DNA from: Endocalyx cinctus | Lineage: Eukaryota > Ascomycota > Sordariomycetes > Amphisphaeriales > Apiosporaceae | DNA length: 64,000 nucleotides | NCBI GenBank assembly: GCA_001600455.1 | Contig: BCKC01000004.1 | Span: 62,001-126,000, forward strand | Direction: 5' to 3' | Shown: positions 22,641 to 32,768 of the stretch, piece by piece | Numbering within the stretch: position 1 is the first letter of the stretch | How the letters are laid out: each line of letters starts with the position of its first letter | The notes under the pieces: generated by a model | Told to the model about the DNA's origin: nothing | The model's database searches: none | Seen by the model: the letters and a program-made list of their open reading frames with translations, nothing else | Program-made: the position numbers and the translations under genes

Positions 22641-23099
22641 AGAGACCCTATACCCGTCGTCGCGGTCTGTGGCGTGTGGGCGGACGCTCGCGGCACCCTA
22701 TCATCAGAACGAGACTCGGAGCCGTCTCGTCGCTCCCCCGCGACGAGGTCAGCTGTTCCAGCCGGTCCGATCTTGCGATGGCGGGGGTTTCGTGTCCCGA
22801 GGACCAAACCCAGTGAGAGCACGGGATAATCATGGTAATGCGTAGTGATGCAGTTACCTTTTTCTCATCTTTTCCGGCATTTAATCCCATATATATAAGC
22901 GTGCATATGTCTACTTTCATAATTCGTTTGCGGACTTCTATTTTGGTGTTTGGCTAGAAACGGCCGTACGCCGCCCCGGGCGCCTGCCGACAAAACCGGC
23001 CACCAGGATTATTTTAAAAGATCTTTTTTCCCGGCGAGGAAAGCAAAGCTCGCTCACACATACGCAGTTTCAATTTTTCTCATCTGCTATTTGAAAATC

Positions 23100-23258
23100 A
23101 TGTTCTCTAGAAAATATCGACACAGGTGTACCAAATGCGGTAGCACCCGCTCGAGAAGTTTCCACCGACGGTATCCCGCCGGTCCTAACCACCCGCAAGT
23201 CAGGAGCGTCTGCCGTCGCTGTCGCCCTCGAGGGGCCTCCGCAAGTGCGGTACTTTAG
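23100..23258 (+). CDS. 52-aa protein with GATA-like four-cysteine finger
   Basis: ATG 23100 opens a short basic protein with CTKCGSTRSRSF and, 24 residues on, VCRRCRPRG: CxxC-x24-CxxC. This resembles a treble-clef/GATA-like zinc finger. The frame is open upstream to 22950 but only from a TTG. It lies directly upstream of a pogo transposase tail on the same strand. It may be an independent micro-gene, or a remnant of a larger DNA-binding protein carried by a mobile element. Confidence 0.35.
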   Translation: MFSRKYRHRCTKCGSTRSRSFHRRYPAGPNHPQVRSVCRRCRPRGASASAVL

Positions 23259-23449
23259 CGAAAGCCTTATTAGGAAGAAGTTCTCAGAGCTTTCCGGATA
23301 GCTAGGGTGGAAACAATGACGCGGTCGGCAATTCGAAGTGCTTGGAGAGGGGGTGGTACACGGCGTAGGAATGGGGAGAATGGTTTGAATTCGAAATGCA
23401 CATTGTTGGAGGAGAGGGGTGTGCCCCGTCAACGTCCGGAGCACCCCCC

Positions 23450-23896
23450 AGCTGTGATCAGGGCGTCAACCCCGAGTTTTTGGAAGAAGCAAGTCCAACG
23501 CCGATCAAAATACTCTCCAGGGGTCAAGACATACGGAAAAGCAACCGGGAGCTCGCTGTTACTTACCCTTCTTTCAATACACCCGTTGAAAGGTTGCTAG
23601 TTAACAAGGTTGGGAAGGCACTTGGCAAGGCTTCTGTTAAAATAAGGGAGCTCGAGGCCGAGAATGAATATTTACGTTCGAAAACCAAAGAACAACAACC
23701 CAAGAAGCGAAGGAAAGTACTGCCAGCACCTAATCAGGACTTTGTACGCATGACTGACGTCAGAGGTACTAAACGGAGGCTCCGAAGGAAGGTGATATTT
23801 GGGCACGAAAATAGCGACGGCGAGGTGGTCGTACCACCTCCAGGTGCTCGCAGGCTCGAAGAAACGGAAGTAGAGGACCGTATGGTTCCTAGATAA
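23450..23896 (+). pseudogene. C-terminal tail of a pogo/Fot1-type transposase
   Basis: Same layout as the 17460 copy: PIKILSRGQDIRKS, YPSFNTPVERLLVNKVGKAL, a heptad helix (KIRELEAENEYLRSK), then KKRRKVLPAPNQDFVRM and a basic RGTKRRLRRK block, ending TAA. No DDE core is recognisable upstream. It shares subfamily-like wording with the 17460 copy and is more distant from the 39498 copy. Confidence 0.6.
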
Positions 23897-24291
23897 ATCG
23901 AAAACACCAAAAAAACATTGTCAACAACGTTGTTGGTTGTTGTAGACAGAATATAATTAATGGAAAGCTATGTGCAAGGCCGAGAAAACTGTCAAAACCC
24001 CAGTGATACATACCATCAAAGATCGAAAAAGACTGTAAAAGTCCCAGTTATAGAAGCCCAAGGCCAAGCAGGTGTATGAGTTAACATCCACCTTAGGGTC
24101 TAAATGCTGGCCATCTTCAATACGGGGGCGAATGGCATCGACCAGGAACTGGGTCTCGTTCATCGCCATGGCCAGACATGGACATCGCCACCTATTGTCG
24201 AATTTACAAATTTCATAATACGTATATATGTTAGGTACTGTACACACTGTATTCTGATCAGTTTATTAGAAATTAATAATTATTATTATGT
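23897..24291. other. Intergenic
   Basis: No gene supported. It contains an AACAACGTTGTTGGTTGTTG imperfect palindrome near 23920. Confidence 0.3.
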
Positions 24292-24612
24292 CTTCATGCT
24301 AAGGTTGTTGGAATGCTTGCTTACGTGCATATACAGGATACACCAAATGCTTCCAACTTCTCGGATCACGTCCGAACTACAACGATAATATCTCCCATTA
24401 TCGTAGTTAGTTTTATTCTATCCGTGCTCGTCCTCGTCTTTATCACACGGCGCAAAGCCAAAATGCGACGGTATTCCTAAGCTCGAGACAAAGACCCTCT
24501 GTTGTCTATAGAGGAATTCTCACGCCGATACAACTTAAATCTCGAGAAGAAGCGTAAAGAATACGAAGATCAAAGAAAGGTTCTAATTGAAAAAGCCTAT
24601 CTAGTCGAATAG
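24292..24612 (+). pseudogene. Single-pass membrane protein tail with in-frame stop
   Basis: The frame gives PNASNFSDHVRTTTIISP, then a strong membrane segment (VVSFILSVLVLVFI), the stop-transfer TRRKAKMRR, and TAA at 24478. The same frame continues as PLLSIEEFSRRYNLNLEKK and EDQRKVLIEKAYLVE to TAG 24610. The layout (Ser/Thr-rich linker, one TM, basic then acidic cytosolic tail) is that of fungal podoplanin-like surface proteins. The ectodomain is missing. The TAA could be a former CAA. Confidence 0.45.
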
Positions 24613-25082
24613 TGGATAATTGAGTTGGCGTATGCATGGATGGGTTCACAAAACGCGCCCAAAGCTTTATGCACAGTACTAGGGATGATACTATTCTCGG
24701 ATTAGCATCACCTGGAATTCAATATACAACCGTTTTTTTCCTGGGTGGCTATATCTAGTCCACAAGTTAGAAGCATCTAGGTCATCAGTGAAGCCGTTTA
24801 GTTCTTAGTTCTTCAGCTATGATACGGATATTTTAGTTATGTTATTCTCATACGGTGCTGTACTTCTTCATAAATCGTTATAGTGTTACATGATCCAGTA
24901 CTGGTGACTAGTCTGACTTGTCAAGTACCATGAAGGTGGAAGGGCCGTGATGGCATCACATACTTATATTAAGGGAGTTTGTGTTAATTTAAAATGCAAA
25001 TAACGCGCCAATAACGTTTTCATATTCAATCTCCCTGCGTGTTTTCCCGTAGACATCCCTCCTTGGGTTCACCCCGATTCCT
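24613..25082. other. Intergenic, AT-rich
   Basis: No gene seen. Confidence 0.35.
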
Positions 25083-26058
25083 ATGCAACACAATCCAAGT
25101 TCTGCATATGGCTTACAACTTACTTCCCACATACCCCTCTCGCAGCTCCTGGATCCTATGGACCTACCTCCTTCTGTAGCCCTGGATAGAGAAATGTGTC
25201 CACACCTTCCAAGCCCAACCAGCTTTGTAGAATGGGACGGCGACTCTATCAGTAAAGTTGAGAGACCTACATCGTCGACGCCTACGCGAACTAGGACCTT
25301 GCCGACCGGTACTCTTATCACTTTAAAAGACTCGGCCGACGAGAACCAAAGATCACTTTTCAACTTACGTCGTGAATTGAATCATAAGAAGAAAAATTAC
25401 AAGGATAGCATGTGGGAAGAGATATTGAAGTCCTGTCAAGAAATGTGGCCTGGCGAACACCTCAACAAGGCTGCGCTGCAGATGAGGATTACTAGAATCG
25501 TCTTCCACCACGCGGAGTGGCCTGAATCGGAGGTATGCTACTGGCTCAAATTCATAGATCCTCATACGTCACATCGAATTTCTTATGTATAATAAGACAT
25601 GCTAACACCGAAGCTTGACTCAGGACACATCACTGAGGCTGGCTGTGGCTGAGTTAGATCGTCATCGATATCGAGAGATACTCAGGCTCATGAAAAAGCA
25701 TGGGGGTTGTCAAGCGTGGAATTGGAACGAAGCTGTCGTCGCGAAACGGTTGATCGAGCTGCGCTTAGAAACGTTTGATGATGGATCGGAAATGAAGCCT
25801 AAACGACGACAGCGCAAGACAGCGGCGCGCAAGAAAGTGGCAAAAGTCACCAAAACTAAGAATGTGGGCGGTAGGACGATGAATTATAACAATAGAAGCA
25901 TTATAGAGTACCAGGAGCCGGTCCCCGCCCTGACGATCGAGCAGCAGGAGTACCTACTGGCTCAATATTACAAGCAGGAGCCCGAACTCGACAGTGTAGA
26001 GACAGAGGATATTCATCAAGCAACTGATCGTGACCTCGCTAGGATATTTGCGCTGTAA
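25083..26058 (+). CDS. Myb/SANT-like nuclear protein, two exons, 294 aa
   Basis: Exon 1 is 25083-25532 (ATG, 150 codons). A 91-nt intron (GTATGC...GCTAAC...CTCAG) joins in phase 0 to exon 2, 25624-26058. The N-terminal third is Pro/Ser-rich and probably disordered. Around residues 105-150 KKKNYKDSMWEEILKSCQEM...LQMRITRIVF looks like a Trp-containing helix-turn-helix. Directly after the junction a second one follows: HRYREILRLMKKHGG...WNWNEAVVAKRLIEL. A basic KPKRRQRKTAARKK stretch is a likely nuclear signal, and the tail is acidic. Such fungal SANT-like proteins are usually uncharacterised. The frame is intact and GC-richer than its flanks. Confidence 0.65.
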
Positions 26059-26152
26059 AACAGTTATAAGCGTGCCAACCACACAAGGCGTAAGTGCATA
26101 CATCTCGGTTGTTGGAATGTTGGCTGCGATATTAAGATAGGGGTCATATTGT

Positions 26153-26210
26153 GCCCAGGAACTGGGATGTGGGTGTGGTCCGGGAACTGGGATGTGAGTG
26201 TGGCCCAGGA
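26153..26210. repeat. Two-copy 27-bp tandem repeat
   Basis: Two near-identical units built on GGAACTGGGATGTG followed by GTGTGG, lying 3' of the SANT-like gene. Confidence 0.7.
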
Positions 26211-26349
26211 GAATGTTATGTGCCGGGCATGGTGTTTGCGATATATATAAGTCGCAATCTCTTTCTTACATTCAAGTCTATTCGCCCTTGATCTCTCACT
26301 ATTTTATTTCACTTCTTATTTGCGACAGTATGAAGAAGATTATTAGCGG

Positions 26350-26465
26350 TTAATAGAATAATCTGGAATATAATGATCTGGAATAGAATGATCTGGAAGA
26401 ATATGATCTGGAAGAGAATAATCTGGAATAGAATGATCGAAGAATATGATCTGGAAGAGAATTTA
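26350..26465. repeat. 15-16 bp tandem repeat array
   Basis: About seven units of GAATGATCTGGAATA / GAATATGATCTGGAAGA. The minus strand of the array translates to an ILFQII-type repeat that inflates an otherwise unsupported ORF (26309-26896). Confidence 0.75.
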
Positions 26466-26865
26466 TTAAAGAACATTTCCGGAGAGCCTTTCGAAGCTAT
26501 TGAAATATAACCTCTAAAAATCCGAGTGTCGAGCTGCAGGAGTAAATCCTTAATGCGAAAAAGCTGGAAGCGGCTGATATCTGTTTTACAGATTAATGGC
26601 GAGGGGGTGAATTCTGGTGGACCACTATTCGTTAGTGTTAGCTGCCGCCAGATTTCCAATTTGTCCTCGAAGGAGGTACCCTGGGATAGTTTGATTTGAT
26701 TGACCGTCGCTGTCTCTATTGTTGGCCTGAACAGTACCGGAACAAGATTAGCACCACGGAGGGAAAAAAAACCAAAAAGTGCTCTCGTTGTCGTATTTTT
26801 CCTTAAGATATTCTTCCTTATCGTTATAATCTTCCTCGTATCCTTCCTTGAGACCCTCGTGTTAA

Positions 26866-27067
26866 CAGTCAGCATTCCGATGGCTAGTATATACAATACA
26901 TATCTTTAGGAAGGGATGAGACCCTTTGCTATGCGCTTTCAATTGTCTCCCTGGGCAATCCCCTCTATAGCAAATGTCACAGTCATCATTCCAATGGAAA
27001 TAATGACTAGTCCCCACTCACCACCCTGCTTCAATATAGCAGTCAGCATTCCGATGAAAGGAATGAA
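26866..27067. repeat. Dispersed CATTCCAATGG repeat, three units
   Basis: Units at 26867, 26980 and 27040 share AGTCAGCATTCC(A/G)ATG then GGAA..AATG. The core is an imperfect palindrome. Further units lie at 28114, 28210 and, inverted, 33915. The pairs at about 27 kb and 28.1-28.2 kb also share flanking sequence (CCCCACTCA, TAATATAG), so a larger segment was duplicated. Confidence 0.7.
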
Positions 27068-27648
27068 ACCAAAATATCTAAGTATGGTTCGATATGAATT
27101 TTTACTGTTTAGTCTTTATAATCCTGGTACAATATTACGTCTAGTGTATAAGGCTAGGTCAGCCATCTATAGGAAATGATGACTGTACAAGATCGTCACA
27201 CTATACGAAAGTCAAAGTCTAGACGTATAAAGTACTGTACATATCATTCTTCTGATGCGCTTATCTCGAGTAATATGTAATTGACCTTAATTCCATCTAA
27301 CTTCATATTCAAATGGTTACGGCACAAAAGGCTACATAATTACTGTTAGAGAAACCAATAAGCAGTCGACATTTGATGATCCCTGTTGTGATGCCATAGC
27401 AATATATCAATCTTCAATCCAAACCACCTTTTCATTAAGCTGTTCATTCTCTCCATACTCTACACGAAACCAGGCAATCCAGCTTGGTGAAAATCTATTC
27501 GTCTCAAGAAGCTACCTTTAGGTCCTCACTAATCCGTTTTGCTTTAAAATTTATTTTCCCTTAAACTAACCACCTAATCAGGCTAAACATCTCACGCGAA
27601 ATAATATTTTATCTCAAGTTGTGGTGAAATATACCCTTCGACTATAAA

Positions 27649-28050
27649 ATGTGCAAGAACTATGTTGCAACATACAAGTGTGGACATATCAAGCCCTCGG
27701 GTGTCGTCAAATGTTCTAGACAGTTGGCGACAGAAGGACCGTGTCCTAACGGGGTAGAAGAGGTTCCTAAGGATTCTCCAGGAAATTGCTCTACATGTCC
27801 TGATAGTTAGTAGCGGAGATCTAGACTAGCACCATATATTCAGAGTATATTTTACGTAGAAAGAGAGCTGAAAGCACTGGAAAAACATATGAGTGGAGCC
27901 GAATATTTCGACGAGGATCTTATTAAGTTTATTAAGTACTTTGAGAAGCTTTAACTGCTATTTTAAGAACGGAAAGAGGCTGAAAAAGAGGGAAAATTTA
28001 AAGAAATCGACATGGGAGACCATTTTCGAAGAACTTAAGAAGGATATTGA
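27649..28050 (+). pseudogene. Cysteine-rich protein pseudogene with RIP-like stops
   Basis: ATG 27649 opens MCKNYVATYKCGHIKPSG. Cysteines follow in paired spacing (KCSRQ, GPCPNG, NCSTCPDS), like a family of small fungal cysteine-rich proteins with an N-terminal CGH motif. Two consecutive TAG codons then interrupt. The same frame continues for some 75 codons (LAPYIQSIFYVERELKALEK, EDLIKFIKYFEKL) through three TAA codons to TGA 28048. Each internal stop would be Gln with one C-to-T change reversed. It is flanked on both sides by the CATTCC repeat units. The Cys pattern probably binds zinc; the function is unknown. Confidence 0.6.
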
Positions 28051-28113
28051 TAATCACTGATAAATTGCACTTCTGACATATCCACCAAAGACACTCTCCC
28101 TTTTGCTATTCCA

Positions 28114-28234
28114 CGCAGTCAACATTCCAATGGAAATAATGTCTGACGTCCCTCGCCCCACTCATCCCTTGGCTACCCAATAGCCCTATAACCCTGCCTT
28201 AATATAGAAATCAGCATTCCAATGGAAAGAATGC
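28114..28234. repeat. Second cluster of CATTCCAATGG repeats
   Basis: Two units (28114-28146, 28210-28234), a diverged copy of the 26980-27067 pair and in the same orientation. Together they bracket the Cys-rich pseudogene. Confidence 0.65.
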
Positions 28235-28436
28235 ACTCTGAGCATCTATATATCGAAACAGCGGTTCAATAGTACGAATTTTGGATATACCGGACATATA
28301 TGGGAGCTTACTAAGGGGTAGTGGCCTGACAATAGGCCCATCACGTAATCATATGTCGTTTCTTTTCCTGTGACAGAAAGAGGATTATGTATATATATAT
28401 AGCAATATTACAACAGAATATATTATTAGCCAAGAC

Positions 28437-28691
28437 ATGGACTATGAAGAAGGAAATGCTGATGTTCGCAAGCCTTATACGGCCCCCGATATCCTCGACC
28501 CAGTAACATACTCATCGCCCGAGCTACCGAGCACGGGAACGCCGGATCAGCAGCCCCTAGCAACCCAAAAATCTTTCACGTGCAATAAGCGTGAGTGTGC
28601 GGGGAGAGAGTGGGCCAGGTTAGAGCACTTAACAAGGCATAACTCGATGTACTTACGAACCTTTCCCCTTTCTGAGGAAGTAACTAACTAA
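28437..28691 (+). pseudogene. Single C2H2-like zinc finger fragment, 84 aa
   Basis: From ATG 28437, a Pro-rich leader is followed by FTCNKRECAGREWARLEHLT and RH, the fungal C-x4-C...H finger with the RLEHLTRH helix. The expected second zinc-binding His is a Tyr (TAC); CAC would restore it. The protein ends 17 codons later at TAA. Such fingers occur in pairs in fungal regulators, so a second finger is probably lost. It is possibly a decayed gene. Confidence 0.45.
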
Positions 28692-28855
28692 TACAGGAAG
28701 CAGCGAACATAACGAGAATGCAGAAAAGTATAGCTTGTTGTAGGCCATTGTCACGTGCCATTTGATTTAGATAGCTTTAAGCTCTTGATTGTTATAAAAT
28801 TCCGAACATTTGTACTCGATTTTGTGAAAACTTTTTCAACCCTGCCGCGTGTCAG

Positions 28856-29092
28856 TTTACGTATTTTTTCTGCCAGTTTGCAAAAAATACGTATCTTTTC
28901 TGCCGGCAGAAAGAAATACGTACCTTTTTCTGCCGGATAAAAAGGGTACGTACTTTTTTTGACACCCCGCCCCCGCCCCCCTGGCAGAAAAGGTACGTAC
29001 TTTTTTCTGCCAGATAAAAAAGTACGTAGCTTTTTTGTCTAACTAAATTTAAAACCTTTTTTTGCCCGGCAGAAAAAATACGTACCTTTTCT
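28856..29092. repeat. Nested inverted-repeat cluster
   Basis: At least six alternating units of TACGTACTTTTTTCTGCC and its complement. The outermost arms, 28858-28874 and 29068-29084, are a perfect 17-bp inverted pair. TTTCTGCCGGCAGAAA near 28896 is a perfect 16-bp palindrome. A C-rich loop (CCCCGCCCCCG) sits in the middle. It does not encode a protein. Confidence 0.9.
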
Positions 29093-29137
29093 GTTGAATA
29101 AGAAAAAAGTGATGAAATGTATCGATAACAAGGAACT

Positions 29138-29420
29138 CACGCCCTGAACCGGCGACAGAGGCTGGACCCGCCGCTGCCGGCGCGGTTCCTCGGCAACGCC
29201 GTCGCGTTTCCACGGGTGCAGCCGCAGACGGTGCGCGAGATCATCGCCGGGGGAAACTTGAAGAAGCAGGCGGCGGCGGTGCGAACCTCGATCAACACGA
29301 TCGATGGGGACTACTTAACGGGTCTTTCGGACTGGATCGCCGTCAACATGGACTCCCTCATGGGCATTGATTCTCCACGAAGATATTGAGGTCTGTATCT
29401 GCCACGAGAAGAGCTGCAAA
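29138..29420 (+). pseudogene. Fragment copy of the acyltransferase gene at 53948
   Basis: GC-rich and nearly identical to 54874-55335 of the intact acyltransferase gene. It starts in the LNRRQR region and runs through FLGNAVAFPRVQP and TIDGDYLTGLSDWIA. Nine codons are missing exactly between two copies of TGGATCGCC that exist in the parent (55070 and 55097). A second deletion removes the DFGFG region before the copy resumes at EVCIC. It has no start and no catalytic motif, so it is dead. Confidence 0.9.
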
Positions 29421-29907
29421 CTAAGAAGTCGCTAAGAGTATTATACAAGTCTGCTCATAGAGATAATAATTGAATGTAGCAGGGTCTAGCTCATTTGTGA
29501 TCGCGTAGATTGCTTTACAAGGCTCGATGAATGTATATACTATTTAGAGGCATTTCTTCAAGTTGGAGAGACGCCGACCGGTATATTATGTGAGGATGCG
29601 AATGCTTTTGATGATGTAGTTGTTAAAGAGCATTGGGTTACCAGGAAAAACCCTGCCGAATTAATCTTCTCGGCAAGCAATGCAGCCACTGTAATAATCA
29701 CTATCAGGATCAGCTGCATCACAATCGACTTACTATCATAAAGTATCACAGACATGGAAGTAAAAATGAATATAGTTACTTTGATGAGAATGATATAATT
29801 GAATCGCTAGCATGCTCTATCAACTTAGTGACTAATCTCTCGCGAAACCTCCATCATCACAATGTAAAACATCAACGCAATCCATTATACCCTTGTAGAA
29901 ATAGCAT
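29421..29907. other. Unassigned, overlapping weak ORFs
   Basis: A minus-strand ORF (29558-29755) begins with a hydrophobic signal-like stretch (IVMQLILIVIITVAALLA), and a plus-strand ORF overlaps it. Neither is supported by family or codon bias. Confidence 0.25.
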
Positions 29908-30599
29908 TTAATCCTCAAAGCCAGCCTCCGCAGCACTCAGACCAGCCTGTTCTAGGCTAACGAAGTTGGTCACGGCGTTGTAAATGCCATCATCATTCTT
30001 CATCCCAGCAGCCCAATCAGACCATCCCGCCAGCACTGGTCGCGCAGCGACAACAATGTTGTAAGGATCGTGTTCCCAACCTTCATGGCTGTCCTGGCCA
30101 TCATTCTGGGCAAAGGACAAAAAGGAACTATGCAGATCCGATATAAGGACGAGCCACATGGACCATTCCGTGCGAATCAGTCCAAACTCTTCCAAGCGAA
30201 TCGCAAGTGCGTCGATCTTGGCATCGTCTAATTGCCAAATGCCATCATCGTTTTCGGAAACGATGGATGTGACATCTCGAGGTATGTCGGCAGCGAAGGC
30301 GAGGGCGGAGGAAAGACCAGCATCGAAGGTCGAAACAGGATGCTGAAAGCCAGGAAAGAATTTTTCCCTAATATGGAATTAGTTAGCCCATCACGAAGCA
30401 AAACTACAATGGTAAATACTTACTTGTTCAATACTAACGCAAGGCCGATAGCAAGATCTTTCCAAGTTAGATTGACACGAGCATCCTAAGCTGCGCCATG
30501 ATCTACTTGTAGACGAACATCGGGATCGGCAACATCTAGTACATCGCTTTGAATGATTGCGAATTTAGAGATCTCAACGGGACCGATGACACCTGACAT
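29908..30599 (-). pseudogene. Two-exon hypothetical gene with one premature TAG
   Basis: ATG at 30599 opens MSGVIGPVEISKFAII. Exon 1 (30599-30424) has TAG at codon 38 (30486-30488); CAG would restore it. A 56-nt intron (30423-30368; GTAAGT...GCTAAC...TTAG) joins in frame to exon 2, 30367-29908: REKFFPGFQHPVST, ENDDGIWQLDDAKIDALAIR, SMWLVLISDLHSSFLSFAQ, ending TAA. All the rest is clean over 211 codons, so inactivation looks recent, or translation starts downstream. It reads as an acidic soluble protein. No family recognised. Confidence 0.6.
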
Positions 30600-31300
30600 G
30601 ATGAATGACAAAAGATGACAAGTGTAGAACAGTAGAAAGTAAGAATTAAATGCAGAAAATAGTGCGAATGGCTATATAGATAGGAAGGTGTTGTTGTCAA
30701 AGAAACTTCTTAATAGATTGTTGTATGAAAGAAGAAAAAGAATATAATTGCAAAAGGTCAAGAATTATTTTAGTGTGGGAAAAATTATTTTAGTGTGGGG
30801 TAAAGGTGGTAAGTAATGGCAGAATCGGAAAAACTTTTTTGCAGTAGTCTGTACATGCATACCTTCACTAAATTAATAGCAGTTTCTACCTTCCACTAAA
30901 CAAATAGCAATTTCTACCTTCTACTTTATTCAACATCAATATTAAATAAGAAAAGTAGATATCAATGCCTTCTTACAATGTTTCAAACCATCCTACTTAT
31001 CTCTCTGACCCTTGTAATCAAGGAATCAATACATATAAAAAGGAAGTTACTATTAATAGAAGCTAGAGACTGGTTATTTGTAGTAGTAAGAGGGTCAAGG
31101 GAATATAACGACGAGCATACTTAGTAAACATATGGTAACAGTAGACTAATAGTTGGTAGCTAAAGATTGAATGGGTATATTTATTGATTCTTGCCCTTTC
31201 CTCCTTTTAAGAAGAGGGAAGGCTCTCCTTATAGATAAATTATACTAGAGCAACCTCCAGGGTCGCTGTTACCAAGCAGCTATTTTACATGTAATCCTAG
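30600..31300. other. AT-rich, gene-free
   Basis: No coding signal seen. Confidence 0.4.
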
Positions 31301-31522
31301 TCCTGTGACATTATTGTTATCAATGGAGATATTTACAGTAGAGGACGTCGATGTTTAGGATATGCTGACTTAGAAGAGGCGTTTTGTAATATTTATATTA
31401 TTTGGACAAGTTGGAAATCATGGTGGTTTTACTTAACTAAAAACTGTGTTGAGTGCTTAAAACAAGCTCGCGATGCTCGTGATGTTCAAATGAAGGGTGC
31501 TGAAAAAGGTGATGTTAATTGA
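31301..31522 (+). pseudogene. Coding-like exon without start
   Basis: Open from a CCTAG (stop or acceptor) to TGA 31520, reading IYSRGRRCLGYADLEEAFC then WKSWWFYLTKNCVECLKQAR. Trp/Cys-rich and clearly non-random. It is either a terminal exon of a lost gene or a relic. No family recognised. Confidence 0.3.
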
Positions 31523-32252
31523 TTATAGTTGAATTGAATGAATCCTTGATGTTGGCCTTGCTTTTATTGTGATCTGCATTGTAGTATTATTTTATATAAT
31601 TTTTAGAGAAGCCTTTTACATCATAAGTGAGGATAGTATCAGTCGTGGAAGGAATTAAAGCTTTAGCTAAAAATATAACTTAGGAAGAGAAAAGGTATTA
31701 TGTAGCATATGATATTGGTGCTTATGTGGTATATGGTGTTAGATGTCAGTCATAGTACTGGTGAAAAGTAGGAATGAGTGTGATCAGCCACTATGTAAAT
31801 GGTATACTGTCGTGGTTAACATAAGTTGATAGTAGTAGTGATCAAGGCTGGCCAAACTAAACATAGAACAATGTCCAAGTTAACATATGATGATAGGGAC
31901 CAAGAACAAGGTTAAATATGCTGTAATATAAAGACTGTCGTGGTTTAACATGTCTTTATAGTTAGGTGATGAAGTTGAGCCAGCAGGAATATAAACCAGT
32001 GTCGTTAGGATCATATGTATGCAGGAACGATAAACAGATACTACCAAACTTTTAGTAAACCACTATTATCTTTAGCAACTACGAATAGCTGACAGGAACA
32101 AGACATGCATGAAACTTAAAAATCTTTGACTATAGATAGTACCTCTCAAAAAGCTATGCTTCTTGATCTTTATACCTGATGTTACCTCGACATAACTGTC
32201 TAAATATCACAATACCACCTCAGCTACCAGCCATAACTATCTAGGAAACACT
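31523..32252. other. AT-rich, gene-free
   Basis: Short dispersed words such as TGTCGTGGTTAACAT recur at 31811 and 31929. No gene. Confidence 0.35.
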
Positions 32253-32420
32253 ATGCCATTCTCACTCCCACCTCTTGCAAGGACAGAGGAAAGCTTACCT
32301 ACACTTACCCATACTCCTTCAACACAAGTAAACCCCATGCCATTCTTACTCCCACCTCTTGCAAGGACAGAGAAAAGGGTATCTATATCTATCCATAATT
32401 TCTTCAACACAGGTAGGAAA
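32253..32420. repeat. 84-bp tandem duplication
   Basis: Unit 1 at 32253-32336 and unit 2 at 32337-32420 both begin ATGCCATTCT and contain CTCCCACCTCTTGCAAGGAC. The period is divisible by three and both strands stay open, but I see no gene. Confidence 0.8.
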
Positions 32421-32768
32421 CATACGATACCTGTATGCAGTTTCTTTAACATAGTTACCCTGTTTATATCATGTGGTTATTTACATCACTTTCTAAGACA
32501 AAACAGAGGAAAGATAGTGATAAGATATAATATTTCTCGAAATACGATATGGTATGTTTACCTCCTTGATAATAGCTCAAGATGTGGAATTATAAGTAAA
32601 ACCATAATGAGCTCCAAGTGTATATATAGAGGGTCTTAGGCCCTCCATTTCCATAGAACACCCTCATTTAGATGATATGCCTAAATTCGGTATTTGTTAT
32701 TTCTGGTGAGCTTAAGCAAGCTGTTTCACAGCTCTTTCAGTCCAAAAGCAATTTAAACATACGTAACA

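Noticed and set aside
26309..26896. 195-aa minus-strand protein
   Set aside because: Its length comes from a short tandem repeat array and AT-rich sequence; no codon bias or domain.
28856..29092. CRISPR array
   Set aside because: The units alternate in orientation and there are no unique spacers; the host is also eukaryotic.
32237..32452. Protein with two 28-aa repeats
   Set aside because: The 84-bp DNA duplication keeps both strands open; no start context, bias or family supports either strand.
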